A DNA stretch of 39,623 bases, taken from NCBI GenBank assembly GCA_041485385.1, contig JBGPJM010000022.1:1-39623 (forward strand). Direction: 5' to 3'. Of this stretch, positions 23,083 to 30,992 are shown in pieces (the stretch's first letter is position 1; each line of letters starts with the position of its first letter). This DNA is from JBGPJM01 sp041485385. Lineage in GTDB: Bacteria; Planctomycetota; Phycisphaerae; Phycisphaerales; UBA1924. A program made the translations under genes and the position numbers. Under the pieces are notes generated by a model that did not search any database, was not told the DNA's origin, and saw only the letters and a list, made by a program, of their open reading frames with translations.

Positions 23083-24282
23083 TCAGGCGCGGGCGACCGG
23101 GCGGACCATGGCGGGGGCGCCCGTGACCGCCTCGTACAGGGCCAGGAGGCGCGCCGCGACCGCCTCCGGGGACATGGTCGACTCGACCCACGCCCGTCCC
23201 AGGCGGCCCGCTTCAGACCGGTCCGGACGCGTGAGCATCGAGGTCAACGCGAGCCCGAGCGCGTCGGGCTCCCCCTGCGCCGCCACCCCCGCCCCGGCCG
23301 CGGCCACCTCGGAGCTGATCGCGAGGTTGTCCGTCACGACGACCGGGATCGCCGCGCCCAGCGCTTCGGCGATGACGTAGCCGAAGTTCTCGAACTCGGA
23401 GTTGAGAATGAGCACGTCGGCCGCGCCCAGCGCGAGCCACTTGTCCGCGCCGCCGGCCCACCCGGCAAAGACGACGCGGTCGGCGATGCCCAGCTCGGCC
23501 GCCAGAGCGCGCAGCGACGCGGCGTACCGCTCATCACCGGCGCCGACCAGGAGCAGCGTCGCGCCCGGCGCCCCGCGGCGCGCCACGGCGAACGCGCGCA
23601 GAGTGAGATCGACCCGCTTGACCGCGTGCAGACGCCCCAGAAAGAGCACCACCTCGCCCTCCTGCCGGAGGCCGAACCGCTCGCGCCCCAGCCGCCGCTT
23701 GGCGCCGATGTCGCCGCCCGGCGCGCCCTGCACCGGCAGCGGGATCACATGGCATCGAGCCTTCTCGCAGCCGCGCGGCAGCACACTCGATTCCAGCTCG
23801 CCGCGCGACGCGAACACCAGCGCCCCGGCGGCGCGAAGTTCACGGGCGCCCAGCAGCGCGAGGAACGTCCGCTTCTTCAAGCTCCTGATCCCCAGGGCCC
23901 TGGCGACGAGCATGCCGTGCGGCTGCCAGACGACGGGCACGGCGCGTCTCCGGCAGGCCGCCGCGGCCGCCACGAGATCCACCGACCACAGGCCGTGGAG
24001 ATGGCAGACATCGATCTCGCCGGCGTGAACCCGCTCGATCACGTCGCGCCCCACCGGTCCGGGCCTGAGCCGCCCGACCGCCGGCCCCAGCCGCCACGAC
24101 ACGCCGGGCGCACCTCGGATGGCCTCCCACGACGGATCATCCTTCGCCGGCGCGACGGCAAACGCGCTCACCGCGACCTCACCGGTCAGCCTCGCCAGCG
24201 CGTCGGCAATCGACAGGAACGCCGTGGACGTGCCGCCTCCCGCGGCCTGGACCGACTCGATCACATGGGCGACTCGCAGCAT
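23083..24282 (-). CDS. Glycosyltransferase family 4 (GT-B fold)
   Basis: The ATG at 24282 starts MLRVAHVIESVQAAGGGTST, the N-terminal nucleotide-fold strand with glycine-rich loop; the open frame upstream is antisense to nothing coding-like and is ignored. 399 residues. Landmarks: DVCHLHGLWS, QPHGMLVARALGIRSLKK (typical of GT4 enzymes of exopolysaccharide clusters), VVLFLGRLHAVKRVDL and the E-x7-E motif EFENFGYVIAEALG. First gene of the minus-strand glycan group; 270 bp separate it from the polymerase gene, with nothing convincing between. Likely transfers a hexose during assembly of a lipid-linked oligosaccharide on the cytoplasmic face. Confidence 0.88.
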   Translation of the reverse strand: MLRVAHVIESVQAAGGGTSTAFLSIADALARLTGEVAVSAFAVAPAKDDPSWEAIRGAPGVSWRLGPAVGRLRPGPVGRDVIERVHAGEIDVCHLHGLWSVDLVAAAAACRRRAVPVVWQPHGMLVARALGIRSLKKRTFLALLGARELRAAGALVFASRGELESSVLPRGCEKARCHVIPLPVQGAPGGDIGAKRRLGRERFGLRQEGEVVLFLGRLHAVKRVDLTLRAFAVARRGAPGATLLLVGAGDERYAASLRALAAELGIADRVVFAGWAGGADKWLALGAADVLILNSEFENFGYVIAEALGAAIPVVVTDNLAISSEVAAAGAGVAAQGEPDALGLALTSMLTRPDRSEAGRLGRAWVESTMSPEAVAARLLALYEAVTGAPAMVRPVARA

Positions 24283-24340
24283 CGGGCCGGGAGTGTAACC
24301 CCGTCCGGCTCCTCGGCACACCCGCCGAATGCGCCCGCAC

Positions 24341-24373
24341 AAGGAAACGGGCACTCCCGAAAGGCGTGCCCGT
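24341..24373 (-). terminator. Intrinsic terminator behind the dockerin protease gene
   Basis: On the minus strand an eight-base-pair stem, ACGGGCAC/GTGCCCGT (24366-24373 and 24347-24354), with an 11-base loop is followed by TTTCCTT. It lies 41 bp past the protease stop and 59 bp before the next minus-strand gene, separating the two transcripts. Confidence 0.65.
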
Positions 24374-24413
24374 GTCGCCGAGCGTCGGGAGGCGGGCCCC
24401 TGTGCAGGGCGGA

Positions 24414-25967
24414 TCAGCAACCAGCGAAGAACGCCGTGAGGAAATCGAAGAAGTCCTGCGAGTTGACGACGCTGTCGTGGTTGAAGTCGGCGCTCGTCCC
24501 CGCCGCGAAGAACGCCGTGAGGAAGTCGAAGAAGTCCTGCGAGTTCACCGTGCCATCGTTGTTGAAGTCGGCCGTGCAGCAAGCGCTGAACGTGTACAGC
24601 GCGACGGCCGTCGTGTTGCCGGTGATCGGGAACGCGACGGAGTTGCCGGCGGGCTGGTCCACGGCTCCCAGACGCCAGTGGTCGAAGCACGCCCCGCCCG
24701 CCTGCGCCGGGGCGGTGAGCGTGATGGACGTGAAGAACGTGTAGGTGCGCGAGAAGGGGGTCGCGCCGTCGGAAAGGCCGGCGTTGTCCGCCGGCGTCAC
24801 GACGATGTTCGCGCTCGGCGCGCCGCTGGTGTCGACCGTGAGCGTGAACGGGTCGCCGCAGAGACCGAGGTTGTTGCGCGCGGTGGCGAAGTCCGAGCGG
24901 TCGACGCGCGTGCCGTGGTTGGGGCAGCCGGTTTGGCAGTGCGTGACGATGGCGGCGATGGCGTTGTTCACGATGAGGCTGGAGCCGCTGTTCCCGCCGC
25001 GGACGTCGGCGTTGTACTGGTACGACGTGGCGAGGCGGGCGGTGATGGAGCCGGTGGAGAGCTGCTGGGTCTGGGTGCGGACGCAGGTGAGGTCGACGCC
25101 GTAGCCGTTCATGCCGCAGGCGTCGCCGACGTTGGCGAGCGTCGTGGCGATGCGCCGGAGCTGGCCGTAGCGCTCAAAGGCGTGCTGGCCGATGTTGTTG
25201 GCGCCGGTGCGCATCACCGACCAGTCGGCGCCGATCCCCGCGTTGAGGAAGGACTGCTGTACGATGGGGAACTGGTCGCTCACCGGCGGGTTCACCAGCC
25301 CGCAGCCGGAGGTGGACGGCGGCACGTTGAACTGCACGACCAGGCCCGCGCCCCCCGCGCAGTGGCCCGCGCACACCATCGTGCTGTCCTCGCAAAAGAT
25401 CGACGCCGTGCAGCCGATCGGCAGCAGCCGCCCCGCCCACGTCTCGCTGGAGGGCGCGCGGTCGTCGTTGCCGCAGATCCCGCATTGCCCGGGGGCGCCC
25501 CGCGGCTGCGGGGCGAACTGGGCCGCGAAGCGGTCGATGGCCAGTCGCGCGCCCTGCGTGCGCGGCGCGGCGTAGAGCTCCACCAGCAGCTGGCCGCCGT
25601 TGAAGTACGCGCTGGAGTCCGACCACATCGCCATCGCCGCGCTATCCAGGCGCTGGTGCTCGGCGTCGCGGAGGGAGGTGAGCAGGACATAGGAGTCCCC
25701 CGGGAGGTCGGCGGAGGAGAAATAGAGACGGAGCCAGCCGGCGTCCTGGATCTCCACCAGGTGCGTGAAGACCGGGCGGAACTCGCCGGCGGGGTTGTCA
25801 AGCGGCCCCGAGTCGACGTGGTACTTCACCTCGTCCCCCACCGGGAAGGTGGGCTGCTCCTGGGCTCGGACGGGCGCGGCGGCGACGAAGAGAAGGATCG
25901 CGAGCGCCGGGACGGCGCGCCGGAGGCGGAGGAGTCGGGTCGCGTCTACTGGAAGCGGGGGGACCAT
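24414..25967 (-). CDS. Secreted trypsin-like serine protease with C-terminal GC-type dockerin repeats
   Basis: ATG at 25967 has AGGAG eight bases upstream and begins a signal peptide ending in PVRAQ; 517 residues. After an N-terminal domain of about 140 residues come chymotrypsin-fold marks: CTASIFCEDS, then VCAGHC for the catalytic histidine (compare TAAHC) and ADVRGGNSGSSLIV for the nucleophile serine (compare GDSGSP). The acidic member is not certain. A beta-rich domain follows, then two calcium-loop repeats, DFNNDGTVNSQDFFDFL and DFNHDSVVNSQDFFDFL, each continuing TAFFA; the protein ends in Gly-Cys. The second loop has Ser for the usual Gly. Cysteine-rich throughout, as expected of an exported enzyme. 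The tail should tether the protein to a cell-surface partner; no cohesin is seen here. Confidence 0.82.
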   Translation of the reverse strand: MVPPLPVDATRLLRLRRAVPALAILLFVAAAPVRAQEQPTFPVGDEVKYHVDSGPLDNPAGEFRPVFTHLVEIQDAGWLRLYFSSADLPGDSYVLLTSLRDAEHQRLDSAAMAMWSDSSAYFNGGQLLVELYAAPRTQGARLAIDRFAAQFAPQPRGAPGQCGICGNDDRAPSSETWAGRLLPIGCTASIFCEDSTMVCAGHCAGGAGLVVQFNVPPSTSGCGLVNPPVSDQFPIVQQSFLNAGIGADWSVMRTGANNIGQHAFERYGQLRRIATTLANVGDACGMNGYGVDLTCVRTQTQQLSTGSITARLATSYQYNADVRGGNSGSSLIVNNAIAAIVTHCQTGCPNHGTRVDRSDFATARNNLGLCGDPFTLTVDTSGAPSANIVVTPADNAGLSDGATPFSRTYTFFTSITLTAPAQAGGACFDHWRLGAVDQPAGNSVAFPITGNTTAVALYTFSACCTADFNNDGTVNSQDFFDFLTAFFAAGTSADFNHDSVVNSQDFFDFLTAFFAGC

Positions 25968-26080
25968 TGGTGGGCTCCTGAATGGCTTGCCGGGGGACCG
26001 TCGAGATGTGCACCGCCCGCCCGGGGTGCTCAGGACCACGGGCGGCCGGGAGCGAACTTACCCCATCATGCCACAAACAC

Positions 26081-26123
26081 CGACCAACAGCCAGCGAAGA
26101 AGGCGCCGTCGCCGTCGAGGTCC
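26081..26123 (-). other. Possible relic of a dockerin loop
   Basis: Read on the minus strand this segment encodes DLDGDGAFFAGCW: a calcium-loop start joined to the AFFAGC ending seen at the tail of the adjacent protease. The DNA shares CCAGCGAAGAA and, two bases offset, CGCCGT with the protease 3' end. No intact gene surrounds it. Confidence 0.3.
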
Positions 26124-26248
26124 CCGGCGCCGACCTCTTCGCCCCGGGCATCGACCCGCCCGACCGGGAGTTGACCGATCAGGCCGAGTCCATGCTCGCC
26201 GAGTGCATCGCGGCGCAGGCCCGCAGAGAGGGCAACCCCGACGGTTGA
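26087..26248 (+). other. Possible coding remnant ending at 26248
   Basis: A plus-strand frame ending in TGA at 26248 carries natural-looking residues (DLFAPGIDPPDRELTDQAE, MLAECIAAQARREGNPDG) with nearly all codons G/C-ending, like real genes here. No plausible start with an SD is found; the nearest in-frame ATG is 25982, which adds an unconvincing Cys/Arg-rich stretch. It may be the 3' remnant of a lost gene or a small protein with an unusual start. It overlaps the opposite-strand dockerin relic, so at most one of the two is meaningful. Confidence 0.25.
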
Positions 26249-26272
26249 GCCCCGCGCCATCGGCCGCGTTTT

Positions 26273-26299
26273 CGCTCTTCCGCGTTCTCACGATCGCGC
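26273..26299 (+). repeat. Intergenic 27-bp motif, copy 1
   Basis: Begins CGCTCTTCCGCGTT and ends CACGATCGCGC. It matches a copy at 28204-28230 at about 20 of 27 positions. Copy 1 ends 59 bp before the start of the membrane protein gene at 26359. Confidence 0.45.
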
Positions 26300-26358
26300 A
26301 AGGACCAGCGGAGTGTGAAACTGGCGAGGCCGGCCGCGGAAAGATACTCTGTGCAGCC

Positions 26359-27141
26359 ATGAGCCAGAACCCCTTCTCGCATCCCGGCGAGCCCCAGGAT
26401 CTCGGCGAGGCGGTCACGCCCCCCTCGCAGCGGACGAGCATCGCCGCGGTCTTCTCGCTGGTGTCGTCCCTGATCTGCTGCGTCCCCGGCCTGGGGCTGC
26501 TGGGGGTGATCACCGGGATCGCGTCGCTCATGTTTATCGCCGGCGCGCACGGCCGGCTCGTCGGCAAGGGGATGGCCTGGACCGGCCTCATCGTGGGCGC
26601 CCTGGTCACGGCCCTCCAGCTGGGGCTCATCATCGGCGGCATGTCCCTGGGCAACCAGATGCTGGGACACTGCGCCACCCTTGCGGCGGCCATCGAGAAG
26701 CACGAGTACGCCAAGGCACGCCAGAACCTGGGGCCGACAGGTGCCTCCGTGACCGACGAGCAGTTCGACGCCTTCCGTGCGGCCTACACCACCGAGACAG
26801 GGTCCTACAAGGACATGACCACATCGGTCTGGGAGCTCATGACCGGGGGACCCACGAACGTCCAGCCCGCGATGAAGGGGATGATGCTCCCGCCCAACAC
26901 CATCCCCATGCCGGCGCGCTTCGACGGCGGCCCGGCCCTGATGATGTTCCAGATGGACACCTCCGCGCGTCCCAACCCGGGCGAATGGCTGCCCCCCTTC
27001 GGCAACATCGGGTTCCGCTCCAACACCGGTGTGGAGTTCTGGCTGACCGGACCCAAGGCGCCCAAGGCAACGGGGACGACCAAACCCAGCGACACCACCC
27101 CGCCGCCGCCGGCCCCAACCCCGGGTGGAAACGGCGGCTGA
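26359..27141 (+). CDS. DUF4190-like membrane protein
   Basis: 260 residues. A polar N-terminus of about 28 residues precedes two hydrophobic helices, SIAAVFSLVSSLICCVPGLG and the MAWTGLIVGALVTALQ region, with the GLLGVITGIASLMFI pattern of DUF4190-type proteins. Beyond residue about 100 the protein is soluble, with a helical part (AAAIEKHEYAKAR) and a Pro/Thr-rich end. Function unknown. It precedes the Mla-type ATPase by 48 bp on the same strand and may belong to that cluster. GATACT lies ten bases before the ATG and no SD is seen, so the transcript could have a very short leader. Confidence 0.75.
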   Translation: MSQNPFSHPGEPQDLGEAVTPPSQRTSIAAVFSLVSSLICCVPGLGLLGVITGIASLMFIAGAHGRLVGKGMAWTGLIVGALVTALQLGLIIGGMSLGNQMLGHCATLAAAIEKHEYAKARQNLGPTGASVTDEQFDAFRAAYTTETGSYKDMTTSVWELMTGGPTNVQPAMKGMMLPPNTIPMPARFDGGPALMMFQMDTSARPNPGEWLPPFGNIGFRSNTGVEFWLTGPKAPKATGTTKPSDTTPPPPAPTPGGNGG

Positions 27142-27189
27142 GACGGCCAGGCCGATCCGCGCACCGGCGGCGAACCCTATATTTGATGC

Positions 27190-28134
27190 ATGTCTGTTCC
27201 GCCAACCCCCCCAACCGATCCCGGGCAGGGCCCCGGCGGGCCTCAGCCCGTCATCTCCTGCCGCGGGGTCGTGAAGAGATACGAGGGGCGGACCATCCTC
27301 GACGGGATCGACCTGGAGGTTTACCCGGGCGAGACGATGGTGATCATGGGGGGCTCGGGGTCGGGCAAGAGCACGCTCCTGCGGTGCATGATCGGCAGCG
27401 TGCCCTCCGACGGCGGCGACGTGCAGCTCTTCGGCAAGAGCCTCTGCGGGCTGGACGACGCGGGGATGGACGGCCTCCGGAAGAAGTTCGGCATCCTGTT
27501 CCAGTCCGGGGCGCTGTTCAACTCGATGACCATCGCCGAGAACGTCGCGCTGCCCCTGGAGGAACACACCTCGCTGGGGAGCGAGATCATCGACATCCAG
27601 GTGAAGATCAAGCTCGAGCTGGTGGGGCTGCGCGAGCACGCGGGCAAGTACCCGTCGCAGCTCTCCGGCGGCATGAAAAAGCGCGCCGGCCTGGCCCGGG
27701 CCCTGGCGCTGGACCCCCGGATCCTCTTCTACGACGAGCCGTCGGCCGGCCTGGACCCGGTGACCAGCGCCGAGATCGACCGGCTGATCGTCGGGCCGAC
27801 CCGCAAGCTCGGCGTCACCAGCGTCGTCGTCACCCACGAGATGGACTCGGCGTTCTATATCGCCGACCGCATGGCGATGCTGGACAAGGGGAAGATGCTG
27901 GTGGTGGAGAATCGGGAATGGTTCGAGAGGCTGCGCGAGATCAAGCCGGGGACGGCGGAGTTCGCGGCGCTCCCCTCCGAGCAGCAGCTCATCCGGCAGT
28001 TCCTGCGCGGCGACGCGGAGGGGCCGATCACCGCCCGGCGCGCGGCGACCAACTACGCCGAGGACCTGCTCGGGAAGACCGTCGACGAGGAACCGGCCGC
28101 ACCGAGCGTCGAGAGCACCAGGCCGCTCCCCTAG
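27190..28134 (+). CDS. ABC transporter ATP-binding protein, MlaF-like (lipid/MCE transport)
   Basis: 314 residues: Walker A GGSGSGKST near 55-63, Q-loop LFQSG, signature LSGGMKKRAGLARALA, Walker B RILFYDEPSAGLDP, and H-loop VVTHEMDS. The sequence GGMKKRAGLARA with DEPSAGLDP is the form found in MlaF/TTG2A ATPases that energise MCE-type lipid transporters. The C-terminal extension of about 60 residues is Pro/Ala-rich. TATATT at 27178-27183 lies six bases before the ATG and no SD is seen, suggesting a leaderless message. The MCE protein follows after 148 bp, but the expected MlaE permease gene is not present between or beside them. Cytosolic, membrane-associated. Confidence 0.88.
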   Translation: MSVPPTPPTDPGQGPGGPQPVISCRGVVKRYEGRTILDGIDLEVYPGETMVIMGGSGSGKSTLLRCMIGSVPSDGGDVQLFGKSLCGLDDAGMDGLRKKFGILFQSGALFNSMTIAENVALPLEEHTSLGSEIIDIQVKIKLELVGLREHAGKYPSQLSGGMKKRAGLARALALDPRILFYDEPSAGLDPVTSAEIDRLIVGPTRKLGVTSVVVTHEMDSAFYIADRMAMLDKGKMLVVENREWFERLREIKPGTAEFAALPSEQQLIRQFLRGDAEGPITARRAATNYAEDLLGKTVDEEPAAPSVESTRPLP

Positions 28135-28203
28135 CCGCCAAGGAGCACGCGGCCGGTTCTTCTCATCTATCGTCTCGTCTTCTCTTGTCCTCCTTCTCGC
28201 TCT

Positions 28204-28230
28204 CGCTCCTTCGCGTTTTCGCGATCCGCC
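28204..28230 (+). repeat. Intergenic 27-bp motif, copy 2
   Basis: Begins CGCTCCTTCGCGTT and ends CGCGATCCGCC. It ends 52 bp before the MCE gene start, almost the same distance that copy 1 keeps from its downstream gene. Confidence 0.45.
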
Positions 28231-28282
28231 CAGGCGTGTGCTCGTGATTGAACCAGGGTGGTGGGGTGCAAACGGGTGAACG

Positions 28283-29608
28283 ATGCCGACGCGACGCGGT
28301 CCGAAGAACAACGTGCTGGCGGGTGTCTTCCTCATCGCGAGCCTGGCGCTGGCGCTGACCATCTTCTTCATCCTTTCCAGCGCCTGGGAGCGCCTCACGG
28401 TGCCGACGACGCGGTACATCGTCCGCTTCACCCTAGGCGAGGGGGCCGAGGGCCTGGACACGGGCGCGCCGGTGAAGATCGGCGGCGAGCGCGTCGGGCG
28501 CGTCGTCCGGTGGCGCTTCCACAACACGCCCGACGGGCGCCCGGAGGGGGTCAACGTCGAGATCGAGGTGCGCTCGAACATCAAGCTCTACGAGGACGCG
28601 GTGCCGATGCTCATGCTGCCGCTCCTGGGCTCCAACAGCAGCATCAACTTCCCGGACGTCGGCGACGGAACCAAGGTCGTGAGCCCGCAGCACGGCGACC
28701 CGCTCCTGACCTCTCTCGAGGAGCTCGACGGCCACCGCGCACCCCCGGCGTTCCTGGCCCAGGCGGGGTACGGGCCGCAGCAGGCCATGCAGGTACAGAA
28801 GATCATCAGCGACGCCGCCGAGACGACCGACCGCCTCAGCAAGATCACGCAGAAGGTCGAAACGGAGCTCGACCCCACGTTCGAGCAGATCCGGAAGTTC
28901 ACCGGCACCGCCAACAACCTGACCATCGACGCCACCGCCAGCTGGAAAGAGTGGAAGGAGCTGGTCGGCTCGGCCCTCAAGCAGCTCGAGGAGGGGTCCA
29001 AGAAGCTCTCGGCCATGATCGACGACGGTCGCGCCGGCGTAAGCGAAGCCCGCGAAGTCATCTCCGGCGCCCAGACGATGCTCGACGAAAACCGCCCGAA
29101 GGTCAGCGCCGCCGTGGACGACGTCGCCCAGCTCACCAGGAAGCTCAACACCGACACCTACGGCGCCCTCATGGAGACGCTGCAGAAGGGCGACAAGAGC
29201 GTCGGCGAGTTCGTGGAGGCCCTCGACCGCGTCAACGCCCTCATCGGGCGCCGCGCACCGGACCTGGAGACTACCCTCGCCAACGCGCGCCTCGCTTCCG
29301 ACCAGCTCAAGCTCACCCTCACCGAAGTACGCCAGGCGCCGTGGAAGCTCCTGAACAAACCGACCGGCAGAAAAGACCTCGAGAACGAGGTGCTCTACGA
29401 CTCCGTCCGGGCCTACGCCACCGCCGTCGCCGACCTCCGGGCCGCCGCGGCCTCCCTGGAATCCATGTCGGTGGGGGCCGGCGCGGGGACGCCCTCTGAA
29501 ATCGACCGGCGGACAATCCAAGAAATCACTGCGGACCTCAAGACGGCATTCGAGCGCTACCAGAAGGCCGAGAAGGATTTCCTGGCGCGATGGGCCGAGG
29601 CAAAATGA
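28283..29608 (+). CDS. MCE (MlaD) family lipid-transport protein
   Basis: 441 residues. One N-terminal membrane helix (NNVLAGVFLIASLALALTIF, about 9-28) anchors the protein; the MCE domain follows with YIVRFTLGEGAEGLDTGAPV and KIGGERVGRVVR, then a long helical region (about 190-420) that could build a periplasmic tube or needle as in PqiB/LetB-type or Mce proteins. A single MCE repeat is seen, as in MlaD. It likely works with the ATPase encoded upstream to move lipids across the envelope. The stop TGA overlaps the ATG of the lipase gene (ATGA at 29605-29608), so the two are translationally coupled. Confidence 0.87.
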   Translation: MPTRRGPKNNVLAGVFLIASLALALTIFFILSSAWERLTVPTTRYIVRFTLGEGAEGLDTGAPVKIGGERVGRVVRWRFHNTPDGRPEGVNVEIEVRSNIKLYEDAVPMLMLPLLGSNSSINFPDVGDGTKVVSPQHGDPLLTSLEELDGHRAPPAFLAQAGYGPQQAMQVQKIISDAAETTDRLSKITQKVETELDPTFEQIRKFTGTANNLTIDATASWKEWKELVGSALKQLEEGSKKLSAMIDDGRAGVSEAREVISGAQTMLDENRPKVSAAVDDVAQLTRKLNTDTYGALMETLQKGDKSVGEFVEALDRVNALIGRRAPDLETTLANARLASDQLKLTLTEVRQAPWKLLNKPTGRKDLENEVLYDSVRAYATAVADLRAAAASLESMSVGAGAGTPSEIDRRTIQEITADLKTAFERYQKAEKDFLARWAEAK

Positions 29609-30936
29609 CTCCCACTCCCCCCGCGGCCGACAGGCCGCGCAAGCGTGCGCATCCCGCACGAGCGTTCGCCGCCCTGTGGGCGCTGGCGCCGATCACGCTC
29701 GCCCCCGGCGCGCTCGCGCTCGCCCCGGCACCTCCGCAACCACCGGACGAAAAGAGTACACATCCCGCACCAACCGAGGCGGAGACGTTCCTCACCGAGG
29801 CTCAGACCGCGGCCCAGACGGGCCTGCACTGGCTGCGCCTGCGCGGGCAGCACGCCCAGGATGCCGCGAAGGGAGCCGCGGCCAACGCCGGGGCGGCCTG
29901 GAAATCGACGGTCGCCAGCGCCGCAGCGGCACAGCTCCACTTCGGCGTGAGCATCTACACGCCCCGGCCGCGTGATCCGACCGCGACCACGCCCGCCGCC
30001 ACCTCCGAACCGGCGACCTGGCAGCCGCTGGAACAGCTCCCGCCCGCCGAAGCGTTGCCGTCACACCTGGTGCTCCTCATCCACGGGCTCGACGAGCCGG
30101 GATCCATCTGGACCGAAGTCACGCCCGCGCTGCGAAACTCCGGGTTCAACGTCGCCCGCTTCGACTACCCCGACGATCAGCACATCGCCCGGTCCGCCGC
30201 GCTCCTGGGCACGGCGCTCGAAGACCTCCACTCCCGCGGCGTCCAGAACGTCGACCTGGTCTGCCACTCCATGGGCGGCCTCCTCGCACGCGACGTGCTC
30301 ACCAGCACCGAGTGCTACGCGGGAGACTGCGCGGGCAGCGCCCGCCTGCCGGCGGTGGGGCGCGTGTTCCTGATCGGAACGCCCAACAAGGGGTCGCCGC
30401 TGGCGGGCCTGCAGGTGGTCGCCGAGATACGCGAGCACATCATGCGCTGGGTGGATACCCAGGGGCACGACCCGGCGGCGCCCCTGGGCTTCCTCAACGA
30501 CGGCGACGGAGAGGCGGGCGAGGACCTCCACCCCGGCTCGGACTACCTCCGTGAGCTGAACGCCAGGCCCATGCCGCGCAACGTCAGGTTCACGGTAATC
30601 GTCGGCCAGCTCGTCCAGGAGAATGCAGCGCGTCTGCCGACGCTGGCGGAGCAACCGCTCGCGCGCGAGATCCTCGGCGACAAGGCCATCGCCGCCCTCG
30701 CGGCCGGCACGAAGAACGCGGCCCAGCGCCTGGGCGACGGCGTCGTGCCGCGGGAATCGGCCCTGCTCGAGGGAGTGACCGACACCGTCTTCGTCGTCGC
30801 CAACCACCGGAGCCTGCTCAACCGCTGGGGCCTCCAACGAAGGCTCGGCTCCGACACCGCGCAACGACAACTCGACAACCCGGCGCCGGCGATCCCGGTA
30901 ATCCTCGAGCGGCTCAACGCCGACGCACACCCCTGA
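29605..30936 (+). CDS. Exported alpha/beta-hydrolase, lipase-like
   Basis: ATG at 29605 with GAGG five bases upstream; 443 residues. The N-terminus is basic and then hydrophobic (FAALWALAPITLAPGALALA), a signal peptide or anchor. After a helical spacer the hydrolase fold shows HLVLLIHGLDEPGS (oxyanion loop), nucleophile serine in VCHSMGGLLARD (G/C-x-S-x-G), acidic residue in LGDGVVP and catalytic histidine in VVANHRSLLNR. This is the triacylglycerol lipase/phospholipase pattern. Overlap with the MCE stop ties it to the lipid transporter: it may process lipids delivered by or destined for that system. Substrate unproven. The gene is convergent with the S1 gene 56 bp away. Confidence 0.85.
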   Translation: MTPTPPAADRPRKRAHPARAFAALWALAPITLAPGALALAPAPPQPPDEKSTHPAPTEAETFLTEAQTAAQTGLHWLRLRGQHAQDAAKGAAANAGAAWKSTVASAAAAQLHFGVSIYTPRPRDPTATTPAATSEPATWQPLEQLPPAEALPSHLVLLIHGLDEPGSIWTEVTPALRNSGFNVARFDYPDDQHIARSAALLGTALEDLHSRGVQNVDLVCHSMGGLLARDVLTSTECYAGDCAGSARLPAVGRVFLIGTPNKGSPLAGLQVVAEIREHIMRWVDTQGHDPAAPLGFLNDGDGEAGEDLHPGSDYLRELNARPMPRNVRFTVIVGQLVQENAARLPTLAEQPLAREILGDKAIAALAAGTKNAAQRLGDGVVPRESALLEGVTDTVFVVANHRSLLNRWGLQRRLGSDTAQRQLDNPAPAIPVILERLNADAHP

Positions 30937-30992
30937 TCACGCCCATGTCCCCGCGTCCCCACGTCCACGTCCCCAGTTCTCCTCCTCCGCGC

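Noticed and set aside
26179..28584. Minus-strand open frame of about 800 codons
   Set aside because: Covers the MlaF-like and DUF4190-like genes in antisense and has shadow-like composition.
26359..29608. Complete Mla transport system
   Set aside because: Only ATPase and MCE components are visible; no MlaE, MlaC or MlaB-like gene.
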